Part shown: piece by piece, positions 44,484 to 53,467 of the stretch
Layout of the letters: the number at the start of each line of letters is the position of its first letter
How positions within the stretch are numbered: position 1 is the first letter of the stretch
NCBI GenBank assembly: GCA_937898635.1
Contig: CALEJW010000004.1
Span: forward strand, 1-64,000
Source of the DNA: an uncultured Pseudomonadota bacterium
Lineage (GTDB): Bacteria; Pseudomonadota; Gammaproteobacteria; Burkholderiales; Usitatibacteraceae
Direction: 5' to 3'
Length of the DNA: 64,000 nt
Translations under genes and position numbers: made by a program
The notes under the pieces: model-generated
What the model was told of the DNA's origin: nothing
Databases searched by the model: none
What the model saw: only the letters and a program-made list of their open reading frames with translations

Positions 44484-44492
44484 ATTCTATCA
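44484..44492 (-). promoter_or_regulatory. Extended -10 promoter for lpxC
   Basis: On the minus strand TGATAGAAT fits TGnTATAAT with five of six matches in an AT-rich spot, about 50 bases upstream of the lpxC ATG and just after the stop of the HxlR-type gene. The -35 region is not clear. Confidence 0.45.
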
Positions 44493-44497
44493 TCAAC

Positions 44498-44857
44498 TTA
44501 GGTGCCAGGCCCGGGCTTTTTCGCCGTGCGCTCGTCCTCGAGCGCCCGAACGGCGTCGAGGATTCCCGCAAAGCGCTTGCCGAAGTCGGTGAGCGAGTAC
44601 TCGACGCGTGGCGGCACTTCCGGGAAGCTCTCCTTGTCGAGGATCCCGAATCGCACGAGCTTGCGCAGCCGCTCGTTCAGCACCTTCTGCGAGAGCCCGG
44701 GCACCGAATGCTCGATCGCCCCCGGGCGCCGCACGCCTGCGCGCACCTGGTCGATCACCGTGAGCGACCACTTGCAGCCGATGATGTCCTCCACCATTCC
44801 GTGGACGGACTTCGACGGCGCCGGCGTGGAAATTCCTTTCTTGTTCGCGATCGCCAA
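44498..44857 (-). CDS. HxlR-type winged-helix transcription regulator
   Basis: The 119-residue product (TTG start at 44857) contains the HxlR signature IIGCKWSLTVIDQV, then the helix-turn-helix GLSQKVLNERLRKLVRFGIL and the wing RVEYSLTDFG. The start is uncertain: no ribosome binding site precedes the TTG and an in-frame GTG at 44938 or TTG at 44950 would give an extra basic region. It is divergent from the cytochrome P460-like gene, the typical arrangement of a regulator with its target. The ligand is unknown; the conserved cysteine could sense oxidants or aldehydes. Confidence 0.82.
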   Translation of the reverse strand: MAIANKKGISTPAPSKSVHGMVEDIIGCKWSLTVIDQVRAGVRRPGAIEHSVPGLSQKVLNERLRKLVRFGILDKESFPEVPPRVEYSLTDFGKRFAGILDAVRALEDERTAKKPGPGT

Positions 44858-44861
44858 GATG

Positions 44862-44891
44862 CACCGTTTGGTGGGTAGGGAACCGTCCGGT
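44862..44891. promoter_or_regulatory. Two short inverted repeats between the HxlR-type and cytochrome genes
   Basis: CACC-GTTT-GGTG (44862-44873) and ACCG-TC-CGGT (44882-44891) lie in the 104-base divergent gap, where an HxlR dimer might bind. The sites are too short to be decisive. Confidence 0.3.
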
Positions 44892-44961
44892 GGCCGCTTT
44901 TCCGGCCGCCGCCGGCCCGCTAGATTGCGCCGCGTCACCCCATCTTTCAAGGAGACCGCGC

Positions 44962-45429
44962 ATGAATCGCCTCGCCCTCGCCGCCCTCGCCACCCTCGCC
45001 CTCCCGGTGCTCGCCGCCGAGGTCGCCTACCCGGAGGGCTACCGCAACTGGCACCACGTGAAGAGCATGGTGATCCAGCCCGGGCACGGCCTCTACGAGG
45101 CCTTTGGCGGCATCCACCATCTCTACGCCAACCGCAAGGCGCTCGAGGGTTACCGGACGGGGAAGTTCCCCGACGGGGCCGTCATCGTCTTCGACCTGCT
45201 CGAGGCGCCGTCCGAGGGCGGCGCCGTCACCGAGGGCAAGCGCAAGGTGGTGGGCGTGATGGCCCGCGACGCGCGGAAGTTCGCGGCGACGGGCGGCTGG
45301 GGCTTCGAGGGGTTCAAGGGCGACTCGAGGACGGAGCGCGCGGTGGGCACGAACGCCGCGAAAGCGTGCTTCGAGTGCCACGCGCCGCTGAAGGACCGTG
45401 GCTACGTATTCAGCACGACCCGGAAGTGA
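44962..45429 (+). CDS. Cytochrome P460-like c-type haem protein
   Basis: The 155-residue exported protein has a signal peptide (residues 1-19) and one CFECH haem-binding motif at 136-140, close to the C terminus, as in cytochrome P460 and cytochrome c'-beta. The core (YRNWHHVKSMVI, GIHHLYANRKALEGYRTG, and GWGFEGFKGDSRTER) matches the family. P460 proteins bind or oxidise hydroxylamine or NO; which applies here is unknown. AAGGAG before the ATG is a strong ribosome binding site. A hairpin terminator region follows. Confidence 0.88.
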   Translation: MNRLALAALATLALPVLAAEVAYPEGYRNWHHVKSMVIQPGHGLYEAFGGIHHLYANRKALEGYRTGKFPDGAVIVFDLLEAPSEGGAVTEGKRKVVGVMARDARKFAATGGWGFEGFKGDSRTERAVGTNAAKACFECHAPLKDRGYVFSTTRK

Positions 45430-45432
45430 AAA

Positions 45433-45454
45433 GGGGCCCGCTTTCGCGGGCCCC
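45433..45454 (-). terminator. Rho-independent terminator at the ftsZ end of the dcw cluster
   Basis: A nine-base-pair stem (GGGGCCCGC / GCGGGCCCC) with loop TTTC ends, on the minus strand, in CCCCTTTTCACTT, so a T tract follows for transcripts coming from ftsZ. In the plus direction no T tract follows, but the stem may also act on the converging cytochrome gene. Confidence 0.75.
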
Positions 45455-45565
45455 GAAGGGAAGGCGGGAACGGCCGCCGGGAGACGGCGGCGGCCGCGGG
45501 TGCAAGCGCGCGACCCGCCCTCTTGAGGCAGGCGGCATGGCGCGGGGCGAGCCCGCGCCGCGCCG

Positions 45566-46714
45566 TCAGTCCGCCTGCTTGCGCAGGAAGGCGGGGATGT
45601 CGAGCGTTTCCATGCCCGAGTGGCGCAGCGCGTCGACCGTCTGGTCGCGGCGGCGCCGGAACGCGGCGGGCTGCTCGAGCTCCTCGTAGTTCACCTCCAT
45701 CGGCTCGTTGTGGGTGCCGGTGCGCTGCACGATCGAGATCGTGGGCTGGCGCTGGGCGGCGGCCCCGCCGAGGCCGGTGGCGACGATCGTCACCCGCAGC
45801 GCGTCGCCGATCGAGTCCTCGATCACGCTCCCGTAGATGATGGTCGCGTCCTCCGCGGTGAAGGAGCGGATCGTGTTCATCACCTCGTGCACCTCCTTCA
45901 GGCGGATGCTCCGGGAGGCGGTGATGTTCACGAGCACGCCGCGCGCGCCGGCGAGGTGGATGTCCTCGAGCAGCGGCGAGTGCACCGCCTGCTCCGCGGC
46001 CATCTGCGCGCGCTCGGGGCCCGAGGCCATCGCCGAGCCCATCATCGCCACGCCGTTCTCGCTCATGACGGTGCGCACGTCGGCGAAGTCCACGTTCACG
46101 AGGCCGGGGCAGTTGATCACCTCGGCGATGCCCGCGACCGCGCCGTTCAGGACGTCGTTGGAGGCCCGGAACGCGTCCTCGTAGGTGACGTCCTCGCCCA
46201 GCACCTGCATGAGCCGCTCGTTGGGGATGATGATGAGCGAATCGACGTGCTCCTTGAGGGCGTCGATGCCGAGGGCCGCCACCTTCTGGCGCTTGCCCTC
46301 GAAGTCGAAGGGCTTGGTGACCACCGCCACCGTGAGGATGCCCATCTCGCGCGCGATGGAGGCGACCACGGGCGCGGCGCCCGTGCCCGTGCCCCCGCCC
46401 ATCCCGGCGGTGATGAAGAGCATGTCGGCCCCCGTCACCAGCTCCTCGATCCGGCTGCGGTCCTCCTCGGCCGCGAGGCGGCCCACCTCGGGGTTGGCGC
46501 CCGCGCCGAGCCCCTTGGTGACGCCCGTGCCGAGCTGCAGCGTCGTCTTCGCGAGGTTCCTCTTGAGGGCCTGCGCGTCGGTGTTGAGCGTGATGAACTC
46601 CACGCCCTGCACCCCGTTGTTGATCATGTGGTCCACGGCGTTGCCGCCGCAGCCGCCGATGCCCACTACCTTGATCACCGCGTCCGGCGATTGGGTTTCC
46701 AGCAACTCGATCAT
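45566..46714 (-). CDS. ftsZ: Cell division GTPase FtsZ
   Basis: The tubulin-like GTPase forms the division ring. The 382-residue product has the GTP signature GGGTGTG at 106-112, the synergy-loop region NVDFADV and the conserved C-terminal tail LDIPAFLRKQAD that binds FtsA and ZipA. A Shine-Dalgarno AGGAG precedes the ATG. The gene ends the dcw cluster and a terminator follows at 45433. Confidence 0.98.
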   Translation of the reverse strand: MIELLETQSPDAVIKVVGIGGCGGNAVDHMINNGVQGVEFITLNTDAQALKRNLAKTTLQLGTGVTKGLGAGANPEVGRLAAEEDRSRIEELVTGADMLFITAGMGGGTGTGAAPVVASIAREMGILTVAVVTKPFDFEGKRQKVAALGIDALKEHVDSLIIIPNERLMQVLGEDVTYEDAFRASNDVLNGAVAGIAEVINCPGLVNVDFADVRTVMSENGVAMMGSAMASGPERAQMAAEQAVHSPLLEDIHLAGARGVLVNITASRSIRLKEVHEVMNTIRSFTAEDATIIYGSVIEDSIGDALRVTIVATGLGGAAAQRQPTISIVQRTGTHNEPMEVNYEELEQPAAFRRRRDQTVDALRHSGMETLDIPAFLRKQAD

Positions 46715-46779
46715 CTGTCGTCTCCTTTTGTCGTGACTGCGTCGCTGCTCCGGCGTGCCCTGCCCGCTGCCTGCCGAAC

Positions 46780-48024
46780 CTAGAAATTGCCCTTGAACCA
46801 GCTCTTCATCTTCTCCAGCACGTCCTTGAATCCCGCGCCCGCGATCTTCGCGTGCTGCTCGCGCCGCACCTGCTCCAGCCCCGCCAGGAGCAGGCCCATG
46901 CCCGTGGCGTGCCGCGGGTTCCTCACCACCTCCGCGAGCGCCCCGGCGTACTGCGGGAGCCCCACGCGCACCGGCATGTGGAAGACCTCCTCGCCCAGCT
47001 CCACCATCCCCTTCATGAGCGCCGTGCCGCCCGTGATCACGACGCCCGAGGACAGGAGCTCCTCCAGCCCGCAGGAGCGCAGCTCGCGCTGCACCAGCGA
47101 GTAGAGCTCCTCGACGCGCGGCTCGATCACCTCCGCGAGCGTCTGGCGCGAGATCTCGCGCGCGCCGCGGTCGCCGACGCCGGGCACCTCGATCATGTCG
47201 TTCACGCTCGCGAGCTGGCGCAGCGCCACGCCGTGGCGGATCTTGAGTTCCTCCGCGTCCTTGGTCGGCGTGCGCAGCGCCATCGCGATGTCGTTGGTGA
47301 TCTGGTCTCCCGCGATGGGGATCACGCTCGTGTGCTTGATGGCGCCGTCGGTGAAGACCGCGAGGTCGGTGGTCCCGCCGCCCACGTCGATGAGGCACAC
47401 GCCCAGGTCGCGCTCGTCGTCCAGGAGCACCGCGTCGGCCGAGGCGAGGGGCTGCAGCATGAGGTCGCGCACCTCGAGCCCGCAGCGGCGCACGCACTTC
47501 ATGATGTTCTGGGCGGCCGAGACCGCGCCCGTCACGATGTGCACCTTCACCTCGAGGCGCATGCCGGACATGCCGAGCGGCTGGCGCACGCCGCCCTGCC
47601 CGTCGATGATGAATTCCTGCTCGAGGATGTGCAGGACCTGCTGCTCCATGGGGATGTTCACGGCGCGGGCGGTCTCGATCACGCGGTCGATGTCGTACTG
47701 CGACACCTCCTTGTCCTTGATCGCCACCATCCCGTGGGAGTTGAAGCTCTTGATGTGGCTGCCGGCGATGCCCGTGAGCACGTCGCGGATCTTCACGTCC
47801 GCCATGAGCTCCGCCTCCTCGAGCGAGCGCTGGATGGCGGTCACCGTGGACTCGATGTTCACCACCGTGCCCTTCTTGAGGCCGCGCGAGGGATGGCTGC
47901 CCATGCCGATCAGGTTGAGCGTCCCCTCGGGCGTGACCTCGGCCACGAGCGTCACGATCTTGGAGGTGCCGATGTCGAGGGCCACCAGGAGGCTGCGGCT
48001 CTCGCGGTTGCGGTTCACGATCAT
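46780..48024 (-). CDS. ftsA: Cell division protein FtsA
   Basis: The 414-residue actin-like protein tethers FtsZ to the membrane. It has ALDIGTSKIV (phosphate 1), LIDVGGGTTDLAVF (phosphate 2), VITGGTALMKGM (adenosine motif) and the C-terminal amphipathic membrane-targeting helix FLEKMKSWFKGNF-like (DVLEKMKSWFKGNF). The gap to ftsZ is 65 bases, the longest inside the cluster's 3' end. Confidence 0.98.
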   Translation of the reverse strand: MIVNRNRESRSLLVALDIGTSKIVTLVAEVTPEGTLNLIGMGSHPSRGLKKGTVVNIESTVTAIQRSLEEAELMADVKIRDVLTGIAGSHIKSFNSHGMVAIKDKEVSQYDIDRVIETARAVNIPMEQQVLHILEQEFIIDGQGGVRQPLGMSGMRLEVKVHIVTGAVSAAQNIMKCVRRCGLEVRDLMLQPLASADAVLLDDERDLGVCLIDVGGGTTDLAVFTDGAIKHTSVIPIAGDQITNDIAMALRTPTKDAEELKIRHGVALRQLASVNDMIEVPGVGDRGAREISRQTLAEVIEPRVEELYSLVQRELRSCGLEELLSSGVVITGGTALMKGMVELGEEVFHMPVRVGLPQYAGALAEVVRNPRHATGMGLLLAGLEQVRREQHAKIAGAGFKDVLEKMKSWFKGNF

Positions 48025-48034
48025 GGCCTCGCCT

Positions 48035-48766
48035 TCATCCCTGTCTGCCCGCGCCGCGGGGCGCGGGATTCGCCGGCGCCGCGGCGACGCCGCGCAGCGC
48101 GAACCCGTTCGGATAGCGCAGGTCGGCGCGCGTCGCGCCCGCTGCCTGCGCCTCGATGCGCGGCCACGCCGCGGCGAAACGCGCCAGGCGCGCCTCGATG
48201 TCCTCGCGTCCCAGCTCGAGCGCGAGTCCCGAGGCGAGCCGCGCCTGCCACGCCCGCCGCGCCGAGAGCCGCAGCTCCGCGACCGGGATCCCGAGCGGCG
48301 CGGCCGCGCGCGCGACGCGCTCCCAGGCCGCCGCCATCTCCGCCGCGCTCCCCTCGGGTCCCGAAAAGATCGGCAGCGCCGCGTCGGTCCCGGCCGCGAA
48401 GACCTCCCCGCGCACGCTCACCAGGCGCGCCTCGTCCCAGCGGGCGAGCGCGACGTGCGCGTCGATCGCCACCTCGAGCGTGCCGGGGAACACGTAGCGC
48501 ACGGTGCAGTCGCGCACCCACGGCAGGTGGCGCACCGCCTCGCGCACGGCCGCGAGCGACACCTCGCGCGCCGGGCGCCCGCGCAGGCCCGCGGCCAGCC
48601 GCTCGCGCGCGGCCGCGGGAACGCTCCCGGCGTCGCCGCCGAAGCGCACGCGGACGATGGGCTGGCCGCCGAGCTCGTCCCAGGCGAGCCAGGCGCCCGC
48701 CGCGAGCCCGCCCGCCACGGCGAGCGCGCCCACGGCGCGCAGGGCGAGGACGGCGCCGGGCCTCAC
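48035..48766 (-). CDS. ftsQ: Cell division protein FtsQ
   Basis: The 243-residue single-pass membrane protein has a helix at about 5-28, a POTRA-like domain (about 35-105, VRVRFGGDAGSVPAAAR ... VSLAAVREAVRHLPWVRDCTVRYVFPGTLEV) and a C-terminal beta domain. The Pro-Trp-Val in LPWVRDC is a POTRA hallmark. It starts at GTG 48766 overlapping the ddl TGA. Confidence 0.93.
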   Translation of the reverse strand: MRPGAVLALRAVGALAVAGGLAAGAWLAWDELGGQPIVRVRFGGDAGSVPAAARERLAAGLRGRPAREVSLAAVREAVRHLPWVRDCTVRYVFPGTLEVAIDAHVALARWDEARLVSVRGEVFAAGTDAALPIFSGPEGSAAEMAAAWERVARAAAPLGIPVAELRLSARRAWQARLASGLALELGREDIEARLARFAAAWPRIEAQAAGATRADLRYPNGFALRGVAAAPANPAPRGAGRQG

Positions 48767-49692
48767 GGCGAAGCCTCCGTCGCCGCGCCCTCGAGGATGC
48801 GCAGGCACAGGTCCGGGTAATCGATGCCCACGGCCCGGGCGGCGATGGGCACGAGGCTGTGCCCCGTCATCCCCGGCGAGGTGTTCATCTCGAGGAAGGA
48901 ATAGGTGCCGTCGCCGCGCAGCATCACGTCGGCCCGCCCCCAGCCGCGGCAGCCGAGCACGCGGAAGCTCGCGAGCGCGTCGCGGCGGATGGCGGCCTCG
49001 ACGCCGGGCCGCACGCCGGCCGGGCAGTGGTACCTCGTGTCGTCCGTGAAGTACTTGTTCTGGTAGTCGTAGTTGCCGCCCGGCGCCTCGATGCGCACGA
49101 GCGGCAGCGCCTCGTCGCCGAGGATCGAGGCCGTGAGTTCCTGTCCCTCCACGAACTCCTCGACGACCACGAGCCGGTCGAAGGTGGCCGCGAACGCGAC
49201 GGCCGGGGCGAGATCCGCCGCCGTGCGCACCTTCGTGATGCCGAGCGTGGACCCCTCGTGCGCCGGCTTCACGAAGACGGGCAGGCCCAGGCGGTCCAGC
49301 ACGCGCGCCCAGTCGGTGTCCGGCTCGGCGACGGCGAAGCGCGGCGTCGGGATGCCCGCGGCGATCCACACGAGCTTGGTGCGCCACTTGTCCATCGAGA
49401 GCGCCGAGGCCATGACGCCGCTGCCGGTGTAGGGGATGCCCATCACCTCCAGCGCCCCCTGGACCGTGCCGTCCTCGCCGAAGCGCCCGTGCAGGGCGAT
49501 GAAGACGCGCGCGAAGCCCTCGCGCCTGAGGTCGAAGAGCTCGCGCTCGCTGGGATCGAAGGCGTGCGCGTCCACGCCCTTGCCGCGCAGGGCGGCGAGG
49601 ACGCCGTTGCCGGAAAGGAGCGAGATCTCGCGCTCGGCCGACGGGCCGCCCATGAGGACCGCGACCTTGCCGAGGGCGCGCGGGTCAGCCAT
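48763..49692 (-). CDS. ddl: D-alanine--D-alanine ligase
   Basis: This ATP-grasp enzyme makes the D-Ala-D-Ala dipeptide of the peptidoglycan stem. The 309-residue product has MGGPSAEREISLLSGNGV at the N terminus (conserved Glu for D-Ala), the ATP-grasp region VFVKPAHEGSTLGITKV, and the catalytic SFLEMNTSPGMT near the end. It overlaps murB by eight bases and ftsQ by four. Confidence 0.97.
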   Translation of the reverse strand: MADPRALGKVAVLMGGPSAEREISLLSGNGVLAALRGKGVDAHAFDPSERELFDLRREGFARVFIALHGRFGEDGTVQGALEVMGIPYTGSGVMASALSMDKWRTKLVWIAAGIPTPRFAVAEPDTDWARVLDRLGLPVFVKPAHEGSTLGITKVRTAADLAPAVAFAATFDRLVVVEEFVEGQELTASILGDEALPLVRIEAPGGNYDYQNKYFTDDTRYHCPAGVRPGVEAAIRRDALASFRVLGCRGWGRADVMLRGDGTYSFLEMNTSPGMTGHSLVPIAARAVGIDYPDLCLRILEGAATEASP

Positions 49693-50647
49693 GGGCGGCT
49701 CCCGCGCGGCCGACGATGTGCACCTCGCGCACCAGCTCGATGCCGGTCTTCGCCTTCACCGTCGCCTGCACGTGCTCGATGACGGCCTCGATGTCGGCCG
49801 CGCTCGCCGCGCCCGCGTTCACGATGAAGTTCGCGTGCTTCGTGGAGACTTCCGCGCCGCCCACCCGGAAGCCCTTGAGCCCGCAGGACTCGATCACCCG
49901 CGCCGCGTGGTCGCCCGGCGGGTTGCGGAAGACGCTGCCGGCGTTGGGCTCCGAGAGCGGCTGCGTCGCGACGCGCCGCTGCAGCAGCGACTTCATGCGC
50001 GCGAACGCCTTCTGCCCGTCGCCCGGCTCGAAGGCGAAGGTGCCGGCGACGAACCACTCCTCGCCCGGCGTGCGCCGGGCCACGTGGCGGTAGCCGATCT
50101 CGTAGTCCTCGCGCGTGCGCAGGCGCAGCGTCCCCGCGCGGTCGATCGTGGTCACGTCCACGACGAATTCCCAGGTCTCGCCGCCGTAGCAGCCCGCGTT
50201 CATGGCGAGCGCGCCGCCGACGGTGCCGGGGATGCCCGCGAGCCACTCCGCGCCCTCGCAGTCGTGGCGGGCGACGAAGCGCGCGAGGTGCGGGGCCGGC
50301 ACGCCGCCGCCGGCGACGAAGGTCCGGCGCGTGCCCAGCTCGCCCGCCGCGCGGATGCCGCCGAGCGCGTGGTGCGTGAAGACCACCGCGCCGTGGAAGC
50401 CGCCGTCGCGCACGAGGAGGTTGCTGCCGAGCCCGACGAAGAGGATCGGCTCGCCCGCCGGCCGCGACGCGAGGAAGGACTGCAGGTCGGCCACGTCGGC
50501 CGGCTGGTAGAAGGCCCTGGCCTTCCCGCCCGCGCGCCAGCTCACGTGCCGCGCCATCGGCTCGCCCGTGCGCATCACGCCGCGCGGCGTCGCGGGCGGC
50601 CCCTGGAGCGCGCCCAGCCCGGTGGCGGCGAGCCCGACGGGGTTCAT
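49685..50647 (-). CDS. murB: UDP-N-acetylenolpyruvoylglucosamine reductase MurB
   Basis: The FAD enzyme reduces the enolpyruvyl group to lactyl, completing UDP-MurNAc. The 320-residue product has [14 protein letters not shown] (FAD-binding), [18 protein letters not shown], the catalytic Ser in [11 protein letters not shown] and the final Glu in [13 protein letters not shown]. It starts at an ATG overlapping the murC stop codon (ATGA). Confidence 0.96.
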   Translation of the reverse strand: MNPVGLAATGLGALQGPPATPRGVMRTGEPMARHVSWRAGGKARAFYQPADVADLQSFLASRPAGEPILFVGLGSNLLVRDGGFHGAVVFTHHALGGIRAAGELGTRRTFVAGGGVPAPHLARFVARHDCEGAEWLAGIPGTVGGALAMNAGCYGGETWEFVVDVTTIDRAGTLRLRTREDYEIGYRHVARRTPGEEWFVAGTFAFEPGDGQKAFARMKSLLQRRVATQPLSEPNAGSVFRNPPGDHAARVIESCGLKGFRVGGAEVSTKHANFIVNAGAASAADIEAVIEHVQATVKAKTGIELVREVHIVGRAGAAHG

Positions 50648-52041
50648 TCGCCGCCTCCGCCCGCGCGCGCGAGCTCCGGGGCGAGCCCCGCCACGGAGCC
50701 GGCGCCCATGGTGACCACGACGTCGCCGTCGCGCACCGCCGCGAGCACCGCGTCCTTCATCTGCGCGACCTCGTCGACGAAGACCGGCTCGACCTTCCCG
50801 GCGACGCGGATCGCGCGCACGAGCGAGCGGCCGTCGGCGGCGACGATCGGCGCCTCCCCCGCGGGATAGACGTCGGCGAGCACCAGCGCGTCGGCCCCCG
50901 AGAGCACGCGCACGAAGTCCTCGAAGAGGTCGCGCGTGCGCGTGAAGCGGTGCGGCTGGAAGGCGAGGACGAGCCGCCGCCCGGGATAGGCCCCGCGCGC
51001 GGCGGCGATCGTCGCCGCCATCTCCGCGGGGTGGTGGCCGTAGTCGTCCACGAGCGTGAAACGCCCGCCGCCGGCGAGGGCCACGTCGCCGAAGCGCTGG
51101 AAGCGCCGGCCGACGCCCGTGAACTCGCCGAGCGCCTTGGCGATGGCCGCGTCGGGCGCGCCGACCTCGCGGGCCACGGCGATGGCGGCGAGCGCGTTGA
51201 GCACGTTGTGCTCGCCGGGCAGGGCGAGGCGCACCTCGAGGGGCTTCGCGCCGTTGCCTACCGCGCGGAAGCGCATGCCGCCGTCCTCCCAGCGCACGTC
51301 CTCGGCCCGCAGGTCCGCGTCCGAGCGGATGCCGTAGGTGACGAGGGGGCGGGAGACGTCCTTCAGGATCGCGCGCGCGTTCTCGTCGTCCTTGCACACC
51401 ACCGCGAGCCCGTAGAAGGGCAGGTGCCCGAGGAACTCGACGAAGGCCCCCTTCAGGCGCTCGAAGTCGTGCCCGTAGGTCTCCATGTGGTCGGCGTCGA
51501 TGTTGGTGACCACGGAGATCATCGGCTGCAGGTAGAGGAAGGAGGCGTCGGACTCGTCGGCCTCGGCGACGAGGAGCTCGCCCTTGCCCAGCCGCGCGTT
51601 CGAGCCGATGGAGTTGAGCCTCCCGCCGATCACGTAGGTGGGATCGAGGCCCGCCTCGCCGAGCGCCGCGGCCACGAGGGAGGTGGTGGTGGTCTTGCCG
51701 TGGGTGCCGGCGACCGCGATGCCCTGCTTGAAGCGCATGAGCTCGGCCAGCATCATCGCGCGCGGCACCACGGGCACGTGCGCGTCGCGCGCCGCGACGA
51801 CCTCCGGGTTGTCCCGCGTCACGGCCGAGGAGGTGACGACGGCGTCCGCGCCCGCGATGTGGCCCGCCTCGTGTCCGATCGCCACCGCGATCCCGAGCCC
51901 GCGCAGGCGGCGCACCGCGGCGCTCTCGGCGATGTCGGAGCCGCTCACCTGGTAGCCCAGGTTCGCGAGCACCTCGGCGATGCCCGACATGCCCGAGCCG
52001 CCGATGCCCACGAAGTGGATGCGCTTCACCTTGTGGCGCAT
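50644..52041 (-). CDS. murC: UDP-N-acetylmuramate--L-alanine ligase MurC
   Basis: The ligase adds L-Ala to UDP-MurNAc. The 465-residue product has [22 protein letters not shown], the ATP loop [13 protein letters not shown], the [11 protein letters not shown] segment and the C-terminal [13 protein letters not shown] region typical of MurC. It lies 31 bases downstream of murG. Confidence 0.97.
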   Translation of the reverse strand: MRHKVKRIHFVGIGGSGMSGIAEVLANLGYQVSGSDIAESAAVRRLRGLGIAVAIGHEAGHIAGADAVVTSSAVTRDNPEVVAARDAHVPVVPRAMMLAELMRFKQGIAVAGTHGKTTTTSLVAAALGEAGLDPTYVIGGRLNSIGSNARLGKGELLVAEADESDASFLYLQPMISVVTNIDADHMETYGHDFERLKGAFVEFLGHLPFYGLAVVCKDDENARAILKDVSRPLVTYGIRSDADLRAEDVRWEDGGMRFRAVGNGAKPLEVRLALPGEHNVLNALAAIAVAREVGAPDAAIAKALGEFTGVGRRFQRFGDVALAGGGRFTLVDDYGHHPAEMAATIAAARGAYPGRRLVLAFQPHRFTRTRDLFEDFVRVLSGADALVLADVYPAGEAPIVAADGRSLVRAIRVAGKVEPVFVDEVAQMKDAVLAAVRDGDVVVTMGAGSVAGLAPELARAGGGGE

Positions 52042-52072
52042 CGGGGCCTCCCGGTTCCGGGGCGCGCGCGGC

Positions 52073-53185
52073 TCATGCGGCCCCCGCCATCCGTTCGCAC
52101 AGGTCCGCGCAGGCGCGCGTCGCCCCGGGCTTGCCCAGGGCGCGCGCGGCCGCGGCCATCGCGGCGAGGCGCTCGCGCGTGAGCCCCGCGAAAAGCGACG
52201 CGAGCGCGGCCGGCGTGGTCTCGAGCTGCGCGAGCCGGATCGCCGCCCCGCGCGACTCGAGGAAGCGCGCGTTGCCGGCCTGCTCGTCGGCCACGAACCA
52301 CGGCAGGGGGACGAGGATCGCCGCCACGCCCGCCACGCCGATCTCGGCCACGGTGATGGCGCCGGAGCGCGCGACCAGCACGTCGCACCACGCGTAGCGC
52401 GCGGCCATGTCGTCGATGAAGGCGAGCACCTCGGCCTTCACGCCCGCCTCGCGGTAGCGCCGCGCCAGCGCGTCGAAGTTGCGCTCGCCCGCCTGGTGGA
52501 CGACCTCGGGCCGCGCCTCCTCGGGCATCGCGGCGAGCGCCGCCACCACCAGCTCGCTCAGGGTCTGCGCGCCGAGGCTTCCGCCGACCACCAGCAGCCG
52601 CAGCGGGCCGCTGCGCCCGGCGTAGCGCGCCTGCGGCGGCGGCACGGCGGCGATCTCCTCGCGCACGGGCGTGCCCAGCCACTCGACCTTCGACGGCCGC
52701 GGGATGCGGTCCCCGACGCGGTGACCGGCGCGCGCCTCGAAGGCGCCTTCCATGCCCACGACGACGCGGTCGGCCACGAGCGCGAGCACGCGGTTGGCGA
52801 GCCCCGCCGTCGCGCCCGGCTCGTGCACCACGAGGGGCCGGCCCCAGAGGGCGGCCATCATGCCGCCCGGAAAGGCGACGTAGCCGCCCATCGAGAGGAC
52901 CACGTCGGGGCGCACGCGGAAGAGGATGGCGCTCGCCTGCCAGAAGGCGACGAGGAGCCGCGCCGGCAGCAGGAGCCAGGCGAGCGCGCCCTTGCCGCGC
53001 ACGCCCGCCATGTTCACCTTCTCCAGGGGGAAGCCGGCCTGCGCGACGAGCTTCGCCTCCATGCCCGCCGGCGTTCCCATCCACGCGACCTTCCAGCCGC
53101 GCGCGGCGAGCTCGCGCGCGATCGCGATGCCCGGAAAGATGTGGCCGCCCGTGCCCGCCGCCATGACGAGAAGGGTCCTTGCCAT
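52073..53185 (-). CDS. murG: UDP-GlcNAc:lipid I transferase MurG
   Basis: MurG makes lipid II. The 370-residue product has the GT-B fold motifs [15 protein letters not shown] (donor/acceptor loop G1), [25 protein letters not shown] and [18 protein letters not shown]. The chosen start is the ATG at 53185 ([17 protein letters not shown]). Just upstream lies a truncated duplicate of the same start ([17 protein letters not shown]) carrying the better ribosome binding site, described separately. The enzyme itself appears complete. Confidence 0.96.
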   Translation of the reverse strand: MARTLLVMAAGTGGHIFPGIAIARELAARGWKVAWMGTPAGMEAKLVAQAGFPLEKVNMAGVRGKGALAWLLLPARLLVAFWQASAILFRVRPDVVLSMGGYVAFPGGMMAALWGRPLVVHEPGATAGLANRVLALVADRVVVGMEGAFEARAGHRVGDRIPRPSKVEWLGTPVREEIAAVPPPQARYAGRSGPLRLLVVGGSLGAQTLSELVVAALAAMPEEARPEVVHQAGERNFDALARRYREAGVKAEVLAFIDDMAARYAWCDVLVARSGAITVAEIGVAGVAAILVPLPWFVADEQAGNARFLESRGAAIRLAQLETTPAALASLFAGLTRERLAAMAAAARALGKPGATRACADLCERMAGAA

Positions 53186-53186
53186 C

Positions 53187-53342
53187 TCAGGCTCGCTCCC
53201 CACGAAGCGAGGCCACATCTTCGGCGCAGGCTGACGCGGCGCCGCTTGCCGCGTCAAGCGTGCGGGCATGGCCCGCGAGCGTGCCGGAGCCAAAGACGTG
53301 GCCCCCGGTTCCGGCCGCCATGACGAGGATCGTGCGGCTCAT
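53187..53342 (-). pseudogene. Truncated duplicate of the murG 5' end
   Basis: This frame begins at an ATG at 53342 that overlaps a TGA and has GGAGG at the right distance, as the true murG start would in most relatives. Its first 17 codons ([17 protein letters not shown]) repeat the start of murG with 13 of 17 residues identical and silent changes in several codons. It then continues for 34 unrelated residues across a REP-like palindrome and stops at 53187, two bases before the functional murG ATG. It looks like a remnant from a tandem duplication. Confidence 0.75.
53229..53260 (+). repeat. REP-like palindromic element, copy A
   Basis: An eight-base-pair stem GACGCGGC/GCCGCGTC (53233-53240, 53248-53255) encloses a seven-base loop GCCGCTT, flanked by GGCT and AAGCG. 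The same loop and flanks occur in opposite orientation at 53397-53426 with different stem bases. Confidence 0.6.
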
Positions 53343-53467
53343 AGCGAGCCTCCGCGCATGAGGTACCGATTCTGGCTCCGGCCCGCTCGCGTCGCTCGCT
53401 TGACCTGCAAGCGGCGCAGGTCAGCCTTCACCGAAACCGGTACCCGGACGATGGCTTCGGCTCTCAT
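53339..53467 (-). pseudogene. Short ORF made of a duplicated ftsW 3' end
   Basis: This 42-residue frame starts at the ATG overlapping the ftsW stop codon and ends [10 protein letters not shown], exactly the C-terminal residues of FtsW. The 33 bases at 53339-53371 match the end of ftsW (53464-53496) with three differences, including the embedded GGAGG and CTATGA. In between lies REP-like copy B. It is probably a by-product of duplication rather than a gene, although it would be translationally coupled to ftsW. Confidence 0.7.
53397..53426 (-). repeat. REP-like palindromic element, copy B
   Basis: A seven-base-pair stem GACCTGC/GCAGGTC (53402-53408, 53416-53422) encloses AAGCGGC, the reverse complement of copy A's loop. 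The outer flanks also match copy A when inverted (AGGCTGAC ... GTCAAGCG). Stem bases differ from copy A but remain paired, which suggests that pairing is selected. Confidence 0.6.

Noticed and set aside
46852..49782. 976-codon plus-strand frame opposite ftsA/ftsQ/ddl
   Set aside because: Shadow frame; the true minus-strand genes are unambiguous.
53339..53467. The 42-residue ORF as a genuine small gene between ftsW and murG
   Set aside because: Its C-terminal ten residues are a copy of the FtsW end and the rest spans a REP-like palindrome, so duplication is the simpler explanation.
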